A stretch of 64,000 bases of DNA from Papaver somniferum. Lineage: Eukaryota > Streptophyta > Magnoliopsida > Ranunculales > Papaveraceae. Made by a program: the position numbers and the translations under genes. The notes under the pieces were generated by a model. The model was not told the DNA's origin. It did not search any database and saw only the letters and a program-made list of their open reading frames with translations. Shown in pieces: positions 1 to 9,320 of the stretch (positions are counted from its first letter, which is position 1; the number at the start of each line of letters is the position of its first letter). The DNA lies in the NCBI RefSeq assembly GCF_003573695.1, contig NC_039367.1, positions 28,420,442 to 28,484,441 of the forward strand. Direction: 5' to 3'.

Positions 1-717
1 AAGGCTAAAAAGTTGGGTAAAATTAGAACCTCGCATTTGGAATCAAAGACCCTGTGTTTTCAAGATTGCTAATTGGAGATACCAATTTACTTGGGGGTAT
101 AACAATTTTTTATGGAAGAAACCTTTGGAATGGTAGGCCCCTGAGCAAATTGATAGCCCAAGTAGAAGCCATTGATGTTTTGATCAATTAGCAGAAGATC
201 TTTTCACAGCGTGATACATCAAGATTATAGTGTGAAATGAATCCATCCATGTTCAAGATGAGATCCAAACACCAAGCAGTTGGAAGTCATACAATCAAGA
301 TTTCAATTTAAATCATCATCCAAGGATCTTTTTCATTATTAATAATAAACACGCAAATTCATAACAGATCTTCTCCAATTCAGTCTTCCTCTTTTTCCAC
401 TACTCTTTTATCTTTTAAAACTCTTCTATTTTTATCTTTGACCCTTTTCCTTTTGATTATAAAAGATCCTCCCCTTTACTCCTCCATGGATCTGCATAAA
501 GTAATAAATTTTTTTGATTAAATCAACTATTTTAGCACCAAAAACCAGCTACAGAATTAATCAAATCTCAAGACATAAAGTCATCGTCGTAGAAAACATA
601 TATATTTACATGGAAATGGAAATGAATAGTGGATTTACAAGGCTTCCACAGTTCCGGAACAGCATGAGAAAGAGAGGAGAACCGTCATTGTGAGAGCAAA
701 AATTATGGTGTGAATAA
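1..717. other. Unassigned sequence left of the hAT transposon
   Basis: No convincing gene is visible. The stretch is AT-rich, with a pyrimidine-rich patch around 380-480 and a TATA-like site near 459. The 22 bases at 177-198 match the stop-codon end of the dynein light chain gene (25841-25862), so part of this stretch may be a decayed copy of that locus. The last 8 bases (718-725, cttcttct) form the left target duplication of the hAT element. Confidence 0.5.
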
Positions 718-725
718 CTTCTTCT

Positions 726-905
726 CAGGGCTCTCAACGGTAGCTATCGCAACGGATAATGGCTATACCGCATCCTTTACCATTAATTTTACCGGATATC
801 TGCTGTCCTATAAAATCCGACGGATATTGAAATTTTCATTCGCTATCCGTTCCGTTAAAAGTAACGGATATTCGATAATATCCGTTAATTATCCGTTTCC
901 AATAA
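726..905. repeat. Left terminal and subterminal repeat region of the hAT element
   Basis: The left inverted repeat is followed by many copies of CGGATA, TATCCG or close variants (around 753, 793, 820, 846, 862, 877 and 891). The right end, 13776-13948, has the same crowding. In studied hAT elements such as Ac, short subterminal repeats bind the transposase. That role is inferred here, not shown. Confidence 0.7.
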
Positions 906-1720
906 TAAATAAAAAATAACTAAATAAACAAGTAATTTGGGTAACAGTTAAAATGCTGAATAAAGAGTTTTTAAGTACTGTAGTCTGCAGATCTTTTTCT
1001 TACAAAAAGAAATGAAAAGAACAATTGGAAAAACATAGTATCTGTTTAGCTGTTCATTAAAAGAAAAAGTGATATACAATAAGTTGAAGTTCCTTGTCCT
1101 TGATCTTATCACACATCTATGACTTCCTCCAATTATTTTTTCTACTTCCATTCTATCTCCTCCTTATAAATATACCTGCAAAACGATGAAATGAGTTAAG
1201 TAAACAAAAAGATACATAACAAGGGATGCAAAATTCAGCAAGAGAGCAACAAAATGGACAGGAAAAAGAAGAATAGTTTTATAATAATCATCCACCCAAG
1301 GAAATCTCTCATTTCTTGTGATAATAATCCACCCAATTCTCAAGAATCCAATAGCAAGCACCAAATATCACCGGCAAATTTGCAAAATCTAAAAATAAGT
1401 ACCAGAGGAATGATACCATTTATGTTCATCAAATTGTTTTGTATGCTAAGAGGTACACACTAGATCTAAACAAAATCACGGAGCTCAATTCAGACATACA
1501 GTTCTAGGTTCTACAGACAACTCATTAATTCAACATGCAAGGGATGAAAAATTACATGATCCTAATGAAGTTAGAGCCTCGTACCTGCAGTTAGAGATAA
1601 AGCTATTCATTTTCACTGACTGAGTACTTCATCTAAGCTTGATCATCGTCATCATCTGAAATAACAAAAAAAAAACTATTCATTTGCGAGACAAAGATAC
1701 TAATAAATGATTCACCAATG

Positions 1721-2788
1721 TCAGAAAGTTAGAGATGAACCTATAAGATCAGGCAACCAATCTCTTAAGCAAAGTAAGGCTTGAACAACTTCTGGAGCTA
1801 GTGAACTCCTATGTGTTGTAAGTACCCTACCGCCGTCGCTAAAGGTAGATTCTGATGCTACCGTTGACACCGGAACAGCCAAGACATATCGAATAATTTT
1901 GGCAAGTATTGGGTACGTAGGGGCATGATTCTTCCACCACATAAATAAATCAAACTGCGTTTCGTCATCTCCTTCTTCAAGCAATGGTTCATCTAAGTAC
2001 TTCTGCAACTCTGACTTAGGAACATCAGCAACATAATTTTGCATCATATACTCCTTGAATTCAAGTTGAATTTCATATTTTGAAGGAGCTTAAGTATTCT
2101 GATGGTTAGATGACCGTGTTCTACTAGTAGAGGAGTTGATAAAATAATCAGGAATAGAACCACTTGAAGACTCATAAGCTGAGAAAAGAGTATCCAAATC
2201 TTCACGAAAAATCTCCATTTTAGATCTCCATACCATTTCACCATACAATTTCTTATAAGTAAACTCTACCAACCACGCCTTATACCGTGGATCTAAAACC
2301 ATCCCAATACTCATCAACATATTACTTGTACTCCAATATTTGTCAAACTTCTTTCTCATTTCCTTGGAAATTTCTCTAATATAACTGTGGGTACTCTTTT
2401 CCCATGTTTGAATGTTATAGTTAATTTGGAAAACACTTAGAAAGTACATGTTGGTTGTTGGATATTTAACCCCTGAAATTTCTTAGTGATATCATAAAAC
2501 ACTTCCAAACACTCGCAGATAACTATTCCTTGTTCCCACTCTTCTGAATTCGGTAGACACTTGAAACCATTATCTAAATCTGCTAAACGCATAAATCCTA
2601 GGTGCAACTCAATAGCACTCTTTAGCATCAGATAAGTAGAGTTCCATCTATTGTCTGCATCTATAGATACATACCGTATAGGAAGTCTCATTTGCAGCAA
2701 TGCACTTTCAAATTTTTCTTGTCTACCTTGTGAAAACCTGACATACTTGACACATTCACGAATTTTTGCTATAAAGCCTGCAGCTAAT
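1721..2788 (-). pseudogene. hAT transposase, C-terminal half with dimerisation domain, frameshifted
   Basis: This continues the transposase beyond the inserted retrotransposon. From 2788 leftwards it reads IREC, KYVRFSQGRQEKF and DNRWNSTYLML. It shifts frame near 2440 into the segment with KFDKYW and VLDPRYK. A further frame change near 2045-2090 leads to the C-terminal hAT dimerisation domain, with FDLFMWW, YPILAKI, ASESTFSDGG and the RSSL to CLRDWL stretch, ending at 1721. The dimerisation domain is well preserved, so decay appears as frameshifts rather than wholesale divergence. The reading continues the 11936-12994 piece across the ctaat duplication, as expected if one gene was split by insertion. 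Confidence 0.9.
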
Positions 2789-5443
2789 TGATGAGTGCTA
2801 AAAAGTGCATATTTCTATATATTTTTCTTGGCATTTGACTCATCTTTTATGCAGTAATTCTACATTTTATCCCATATTCTGTATTTTCATTGTTTTCAAG
2901 AATAAATATTTTTCTTACTTAATTTTGCATTTTTAGGTAATAAATAAAGTCTGGATGACTTGCGGAGCGGAAAAGAGCTGAAGAGTAGTGAAAGGCCGGA
3001 AGAAATTACGCAAGGAAGCCGCAAAGAATGGAGCGCACGTCCAAAAAGCTAGGAATGGGCTCAAGAAGGAAGAATTGTTCTTAAAGAAGATATGGGCTTG
3101 GCATACCCAAGGGCCAAAACCCTTACCCAAACCCATTTTCTATATCCATACCCGCCTCCATTCTCAGCCGTTAGATCGGATCCATCTCATCATCCAATGG
3201 TCGCTTCTCCATCGTTCATCAAAATCTGAAGTCCCTGCAAAACACCATAGTACCTAAATTCCAAGCCTTCAGATTAGATCACATTTAGATCCTACGGTCG
3301 CTTCTTTGCCTGCTCATCAAATCTCGATACTTCCGCTTAACACTACAGCACCTAACCTCGATCTTCGCCGTTAACTTTGTTGTATTTCACAATCCAACGG
3401 TCGAAGTGATTCATCTCTCATACCACCGTTAGATCTACCACCCATCTTCACATCCAACGCGTCTCCTCGCTAGACATCAAAGTTTGATGAACCCGCTCAA
3501 CACCTTAGCCATCGAACCCATCGACCTCAAGCCAAACACCCTCTTCTTCCCAAATCATTTTCTTTCCCCAAAACTTCTTCTCCACCACCATACCGCCTGC
3601 AACTCCACTGCCACCAGCATCTCTTCCATCACCACCTCGAGCTTCACCATCTCCATTCTCTCGACCAAATCAGAGCCTTCACCATCATCCAGCTCCCTAG
3701 TATTTCCCTTTCTTGTTCTTAGCATCAACCCTAGGTGCTACAGATAAGAAAGAGAAAAGCTAGGGCATCAGTAGACGCAATTGGGAGAAGTTCGAGCTGA
3801 GGAGGAGCAGAGGGAACATCAACAGGGCATGGGTCGAGCAGAATTCACACATGGGTGAGAGAATTTGATTTTCCCCAAATCAATTTAGGGTTTTCAAATT
3901 TTAGGGTTTCTCAAAATTAGGGATTTTGTTGTAAACTATAAGTAGGAACTGATGTAGGATGTTAAAGGGTGTTCTTGGTTAGCCGAGACACCCCCTAATT
4001 GGGTTAATTTAATTTCACTGTTAATTTTTAGGGTTCTTGTTTTGCAATTATCATCCACTGTTTAGTAGTTTAAATGTTGTGTTGTTCCTGTTAAATGTGT
4101 GTTGTTCCTGTTAATGTGTGTTGTTTACATGTGTGTTACTGTTTTGCCATTCTAAATGTGTTCCTGTTAAATGTGTTGTTCCTGTTAAATGTGTGTTGTT
4201 TAAATGTGTGTTGTTCCTGTTAATCATGTTTAGTTCCATTGTAGTGTTAATTATGTTCTGAGTTCACTGTTGAGGCTCAGATGAAACCTTAGTGCACTAA
4301 TGAATGATGAATTGCTAGGAAGGCCTGTTTTGCTTGAGTAATGGGAAGAAGTTGGTGCTCTGATATGCCTGTGATTGACTGTGCTTTCAAAAGACAGTCA
4401 ATGCTAGGGGCAAATCAGTGAGCAAGCTGATTTTCTTCCCATTCTAGTTGGATGCTTAAGTTTTTGCATTGTTTAGCTAGGACACAAGGTGGATTCTAAG
4501 CCTTAGCTTAGCCACAACTGCAACCTCCTCTCTGCCCTTGGCTCATAGCCTTGGTTTACTTCAATACCATTGCTTCACATCATCTTCACTGTCACCTTTC
4601 TCTTACCACTTTCTTTTGTAACTTACTTTGCTTCGTTGGCACTTTGCCACTGTTAACAATCACCATTTCACTACCATCTTCATTGTCATTGTAAATGCCA
4701 TCCTTGGCCCTGTGTGATTTTGTTTCATGTCTGCCTTTGCTTCTGCTGCCTTGTTCTCCCCCTGCTGCTACTACTTGCTGTTGCTGCTGCTCTCCCTTTC
4801 CCTGCTGAAGCCACTGCTGCTGCTGCAACTGAGCTTGGCTCAGCTAAGACCACAGTTCAGGTTAAGGCCCAGCCACAGTTCACTGTGAAAGCCCAGCTCA
4901 CAGTTCACTTTCCAAGCTAAGGCCTGTCACTGTCAAGCCCAGCTCACAGTTCACTTTCCAAGCTAAGGCCTGTCACTGTCAAGCCCAGATCCTCATACAA
5001 GCCAACTGAGCCCAAAGCTCACTTCAACACTGAGCCCAAGTTCAGTTCATTGAAACCAAAGGCTAAAAGCGCAGGTTTAATCCCAAGGCCCAGTGCAATT
5101 CAAAAGACCAAAAGCCCATAAGTTCACAGTCAATCCAAAAGCCCACTGAGCCCAAAACCATTTCATTGTTAAAAACAAACCCATTAAGCCCAATTTACTC
5201 AAAGGGTATTCAAAGCCCAACAGTTCCAAAAGGTATTCATAACCCATTGGTGCCACACCCCTTTGATACCTAAAGCCCAATAGCCGACTAGAACCCAAAA
5301 TAGATAAACACTCCAAACACACCCAGTCTCTGTGGATCGACCCGTACTTGCACGAGCTACAACTGACGACCGTGCACTTGCGGTATTACTGTAGGCCCGC
5401 GTTTCATTTCGCTTCAATTTTATACGCTTTCCCGGGTCCACCA
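2789..5443 (+). repeat. 5' LTR of the gag-only retrotransposon
   Basis: A 2655-bp LTR. It is 40 bp longer than the 3' LTR because of an extra 46-bp tandem unit near 4922-4967, partly offset by a 6-bp CTG-type difference near 4790. It contains several CCGTTAGATC/ATCCAACGGTC motifs (3170-3460), TGTTCCTGTTAAATGTG repeats (4078-4225) and a run of AAGCCCA motifs (4860-5285). Short ORFs within it are not credible genes. Confidence 0.92.
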
Positions 5444-5449
5444 AGTTTT

Positions 5450-5467
5450 TGGCGCCGCTGCCGGGGA
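5450..5467 (+). promoter_or_regulatory. Primer-binding site (tRNA-Asp type)
   Basis: TGGCGCCGCTGCCGGGGA lies 6 bases after the LTR. It matches the complement of the plant tRNA-Asp 3' end (TGGCGCCGTTGCCGGGGA) at all but one position. Athila-like gypsy elements commonly use this primer. Confidence 0.88.
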
Positions 5468-6179
5468 CTGATGCTGTGTTTTTCTTGTTGTTTTATTAGC
5501 TATTTTTGCATTTCACTGCATAGCATTTGTATCTGCATCTGCTTCACTTCATTTGCTGTTGGACCTGCCGTTCTGAACCTGTTTTTCCTCTGCTGGGACG
5601 CCACCAAGGAAAAGAACCAAAACCCAACTGGGATTTTGCAACAATATCAGAGCAGCTGGGCTGTGCTTAAAAGGTAACCCATTTAAGAGAACCCGAATTG
5701 TGGGCTTCCAATTTTTTTTAATTGTGGGCTTGTAATATTAAAGCCAATTTTTGGGCTTCTCTTATTTTCTGTTGGGTTTGTAATAATTTATTTGTGGGCT
5801 TGTTTGTTTAATTTGTGGGCTTGTATTTAATTTTTGTGAGCTTGTTTAATTTGGACTTGTATTTTGTATTCTGGGTTTTTAAACCCAGCTGAGCTTGTAA
5901 CCGATCATGCTAGGTTAACTCGTTAGTGGGCCGAGTACCCAAATTCTAGGCCGAGAGTTTGGACTCAGTTTCACCAAACGTTTTCAAACCAGCTGAGCCA
6001 AAGCAAACACAAAACCAACAGTGGGCTTGCTCCCATTCAAAAACCAAATTTTATTTTCTTTTTTAAAAAAAAAAAAAAAAAAAAAAATTTCTCCCCATTC
6101 AAAAAACCAAATTTTACTTGCTCCCATTTTTACAACCAAATTTTTTCCTCTTTATCCCATTAAAACCAAACTTGCTCCC

Positions 6180-6210
<31 letters not shown>

Positions 6211-6385
6211 CAAAAAAAAAAAAAAAAACAAAATTTTCTTTTGCTCCCAATTTTAAAACCAAATTTCTATTTTGCTCCCATTTTTAAACCAATTTTCTTT
6301 TCAAATATATCCCATCAAAAAACCAAAATTTTCCCAAAAATCCAAACCCATTAAAACCAAATAGCGGGCTTTGTGTCTTTTCAAT
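5468..6385 (+). other. Untranslated leader with simple repeats
   Basis: No gene is visible. From 5690 to 5880 the motif GTGGGCTTGT recurs about eight times, separated by AT-rich spacers. From 6010 to 6350 a degenerate unit of the form TTGCTCCCATTTTAAACCAAA recurs about eight times, broken by A-runs at about 6065-6087 and 6187-6229. An ORF over 6118-6354 is only an artefact of these repeats. Confidence 0.6.
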
Positions 6386-7879
6386 ATGGGCCAACCTCGT
6401 GCTCTCCATGAATACATGTATCCGTCAATAAAAGTTCCATTATCATGTATTGTATTACCTCAAACCAATAACCCTTTTAAAATAAATGCAAGCATGATAC
6501 AAATACTTCCTATATTTCGAGGGTTCGATTCTGAGAACCCCTATACTCATGTAAGAGAGTTTGAACAAATTTGTCGGACTATGCAACCTGATCATATGTC
6601 CGAAGACTCTCTGAAATTGCGTTTGTTTACATTTTCTTTAAAGGAAAGGGCCAAAACATGGTTTTACGGTTTGAGACCACAATCAATCAACACTTGGGAC
6701 CAACTCACAGATCTATTTTTCAAAAAATTCTTTCCACATCATAGGACCATCGTTATTCGTCAAAGTATCAATTGTTTTGTCCAATTGGATGAGGAAACTG
6801 TTTTTCACTATTTTGAACGTTTTAATGATTTGTTGAGCGAATGTCCGCACCATGGATTTGAGAAGTGGAGACTTGTCGTCATCCTCTATGAGGGACTAGA
6901 CTTTAAATCTCGAACCATGGTTGAGTCTATGTGTAATGGTGAGTTTATTGATAAATCTGTGGATGATGCATGGAATTTTTTAGCCGAGATTGCAGAGAAA
7001 ACCCATCAATGGGAATACGTTAGGGAAACAGGAACAACACCACATGATATGAGTCACCCCCATGAATTAGAGTTTTATTCTTGTAATAGCTCCGACCTTA
7101 GGATTGAAAATTATCCTAGATTGCAAAATCCCTATCATGATGATGATGATGACTATGATGTTATGTTAGAAGAACTTGTCTATACTGAAAATGTTATGGA
7201 ACCTTTGGGTTCAAATACATTAGGCTTCTCTGCCCCGACCTTAATGCATGATATTTCTTCTAGTATTCCATGTGATGTTTCCCCTGATGTGCCGATACAC
7301 GAGAATAAATCTGTTGATGATGTTGATAATTCTGATTGTGATCTTGCCAATTTGATTGATGATTGTGAGCATGATGTGACATGTGTAGATGAGTTAGGAG
7401 ATTTTGATTTGATTGATAATGATATGCCTATTCTTCTACCTAAGTCACAATCTGATGGCCTTCCACCCAACCTAGATTTGGTTTGTACCCATATTGTCAA
7501 ACCGATTTTTCTGAAAATTCCTAATCTAGGATTGGAACTGTGTGCCTCCCAAGTCCTCTTGGACTATTTTGTTTCAAAATATAACACTTTTAAAGAGCCA
7601 CAATTGGAATGCATTTCTTTGCCCATCCCGAACAAAGTCCATTTTCAGTTAGACCTTGTGAATCCTGCACCCCTAAAATTGTTAGATTTTGTGCTTAAAA
7701 GTGAACCTGTTGAAAAATTTTGGTTTAGGGGTGATTCATTCGGTTTTTCACTCTCACTCCCATTTAAGTCCAATTTCAGTGTTTTGAAACTTTCTATGTC
7801 TCTACACTTTGTCTTTTGGGTTGATCCTCAACTCTTTAGATTGTTAGTGTATGGTGAATTTTTGTATATAATCCAGTAG
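6386..7879 (+). CDS. gag: Gag protein of the gag-only LTR retrotransposon
   Basis: Intact ORF of 497 codons from the ATG at 6386. The frame is open upstream to 6371 but has no earlier ATG. The N-terminal third is a retrotransposon Gag domain: PIFRGFDSENPYTHVREFEQ, then LRLFTFSLKERAKTWF, then FFPHHRT, then FHYFERFNDLLSECPHHGF and LYEGLD. It is clearly related to the broken gag of the Athila-like element at 48940-49430. The middle (about residues 250-345) is strongly acidic, including a run of Asp codons at 7138-7155. The last 130 or so residues look folded and hydrophobic but I do not recognise them. There is no CCHC knuckle and no DTG/DSG protease motif. The role would be particle assembly and RNA packaging. 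The ORF has no stop, unlike nearly every other retroelement gene in the window, which fits recent insertion or selection. Confidence 0.88.
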   Translation: MGQPRALHEYMYPSIKVPLSCIVLPQTNNPFKINASMIQILPIFRGFDSENPYTHVREFEQICRTMQPDHMSEDSLKLRLFTFSLKERAKTWFYGLRPQSINTWDQLTDLFFKKFFPHHRTIVIRQSINCFVQLDEETVFHYFERFNDLLSECPHHGFEKWRLVVILYEGLDFKSRTMVESMCNGEFIDKSVDDAWNFLAEIAEKTHQWEYVRETGTTPHDMSHPHELEFYSCNSSDLRIENYPRLQNPYHDDDDDYDVMLEELVYTENVMEPLGSNTLGFSAPTLMHDISSSIPCDVSPDVPIHENKSVDDVDNSDCDLANLIDDCEHDVTCVDELGDFDLIDNDMPILLPKSQSDGLPPNLDLVCTHIVKPIFLKIPNLGLELCASQVLLDYFVSKYNTFKEPQLECISLPIPNKVHFQLDLVNPAPLKLLDFVLKSEPVEKFWFRGDSFGFSLSLPFKSNFSVLKLSMSLHFVFWVDPQLFRLLVYGEFLYIIQ

Positions 7880-8086
7880 ATAAAATTTCTTAAAAACCCT
7901 TTTGTTCCTTTTGTATATATTTTGCTAATCCAATATGATCTCGGCTGAAATATGTTGGATTTTTGCCTTGAATAACGGAGTTTTAATTCTGCTTTCGCCG
8001 AAATCGGGTATTCTCTCTCCTTTTACTCTACTCAGCATGTCCCTTTCCATATGTTGCATTTTAATTCTTTCCATATTTTGAAACAT

Positions 8087-8120
8087 TGAGGACAATGTTT
8101 AGTTTAGGTTTGGGGGTATA
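8087..8120 (+). promoter_or_regulatory. Internal polypurine-tract-like site
   Basis: The sequence ATTGAGGACAATG is followed by AGGTTTGGGGGTAT. It closely resembles the true 3' tract at 9288-9320 (TTGAGGACAAG followed by AGGTTTGGGGGTAT) but lies 1.2 kb upstream. It could be a second plus-strand priming site or a relic of an older 3' end. Function is inferred only from the similarity. Confidence 0.6.
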
Positions 8121-8628
8121 GAGTAGATACCATGATAATTTGCCATAATTGAAAACGAACTCCTTCTTCTTTTTGAAAAAATTGAAAAATTCCAAAAAAA
8201 TTTGAAAAATCAAAATAAAAAAATTAGAAAAATCAAAAAAACATAAAAAATGGAGCTCATTTACCTTGAAATGTTGACTCTTGTGCAAATATGTATTTTT
8301 ATTAGGAGTCTTAGTCTAGATATTTAGGCACCCTGATTCTAGCACAATTCACATAGTGATAAGAAATTTGCACGCGCACGATCTACCAATACATGTATGG
8401 CCTTGATCTTCAAGGTGTTTGATAGGAAGTTATGATTGCCAATCACTTTAGAATACTGAACGAAACTTGACTAGCTTGTTCTTTGGTTGGTTGGGATAGA
8501 AGGTGGAGGTTACACTAAGAAAAACAACCATCGAATTTAACTGGGTGCATCAAAAAGGGCTACCTCTTGCAAAGTGTCATGTAATCTTTTGTTTCCTTTT
8601 GTATTTGTATCAAAAGTGTTTCCTTGTT

Positions 8629-8629
<1 letters not shown>

Positions 8630-8710
<81 letters not shown>
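8630..8710 (+). repeat. Long A homopolymer
   Basis: About 80 consecutive A residues within the non-coding 3' interior. The exact length is unreliable in any assembly. It might mark a past insertion of a polyadenylated sequence or simple slippage expansion. Confidence 0.85.
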
Positions 8711-8713
<3 letters not shown>

Positions 8714-9302
8714 AAGTATTTATCAATTCCATCCTTTCTTGTTCCAAAAATAAAAGAGAGTAGTCAATGTAAATAAGAGTCATTTTGTTGTTTCATTGTA
8801 ATAAGCAAGGAGGGTGTATGCCATTGATGTACAACGCGAGTAATTGTGAAATACCTCCAACTCATTCACAATTCTCGTAAAGTCCGGACAGCTAGCTAGA
8901 TTTCGACCTTGGTTCTTAGCCTGAGAAACTATCTCTTGGTGATTAGTAGTCATAACTTCAGATCTTTCTTTACACATGTGTAGATACACTTTACACTCTT
9001 ATCACATGTCTTTTTTTGTTATCAGTGCTAGGATTGTGCCTTCGATAGCTAGATTGACATCTCCATTTTGCTGTGAGCTTAACTGACTTGCACATGTCAC
9101 ATTTGATGGAATCTGAGCTCATATTTTGTCCTTAGGTTTTGTAGGTACACCTCTGGTAAACCTTCACGAGACTTCAACTCGTCCACTAGGGACACTTAGT
9201 GGTTTAAAAGGCTTAGTGCATACGCTAAATGCATTCGAGAGACCAGCGACAGTGGTATAGGTAGGATTTCCTTAGTTTTGTTTTACTTGAGGACAAGTAA
9301 AA

Positions 9303-9320
9303 TTCAGGTTTGGGGGTATT
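9303..9320 (+). promoter_or_regulatory. 3' polypurine tract of the gag-only element
   Basis: TTCAGGTTTGGGGGTATT lies immediately before the 3' LTR (TGATGAG at 9321). The purine-rich core AGGTTTGGGGG is the usual plus-strand primer form in Athila/Tat-like elements. Confidence 0.85.

Larger units (their letters stand above)
7880..9302 (+). other. Non-coding 3' interior of the gag-only element
   Basis: No pol or envelope-like sequence is visible in any frame. The stretch holds an internal polypurine-like site at 8087-8120, an A/T-rich patch (8160-8250), a very long A-run (about 8630-8710) and then unremarkable sequence up to the polypurine tract. The apparent ORF at 8503-8763 is mostly poly-Lys from the A-run. 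Confidence 0.65.

Noticed and set aside
2988..3257. 89-codon ORF at the start of the LTR (copy at 9520-9789)
   Set aside because: Same reason: an LTR sequence with no protein motif, overlapped by an equally long antisense ORF.
3484..3747. 87-codon ORF in the 5' LTR, repeated identically at 10016-10279
   Set aside because: It is part of the LTR, so the two copies come from LTR duplication and not from selection. The composition is low-complexity Ser/Thr/Pro and it has no known motif.
4592..4920. Gln-rich and Ala/Leu-rich ORFs on opposite strands (copy at 11124-11458)
   Set aside because: Produced by a CTG/CAG-type repeat within the LTR.
5450..5467. tRNA-Asp-like sequence considered as a tRNA gene end
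   Set aside because: Only 18 bases complementary to the tRNA 3' end, placed right after an LTR: a primer-binding site.
7180..7500. 106-codon ORF antisense to gag
   Set aside because: A shadow of the acidic, Asp-rich gag segment; no motif.
8503..8763. ORF with a poly-Lys run
   Set aside because: The Lys codons are the A homopolymer.
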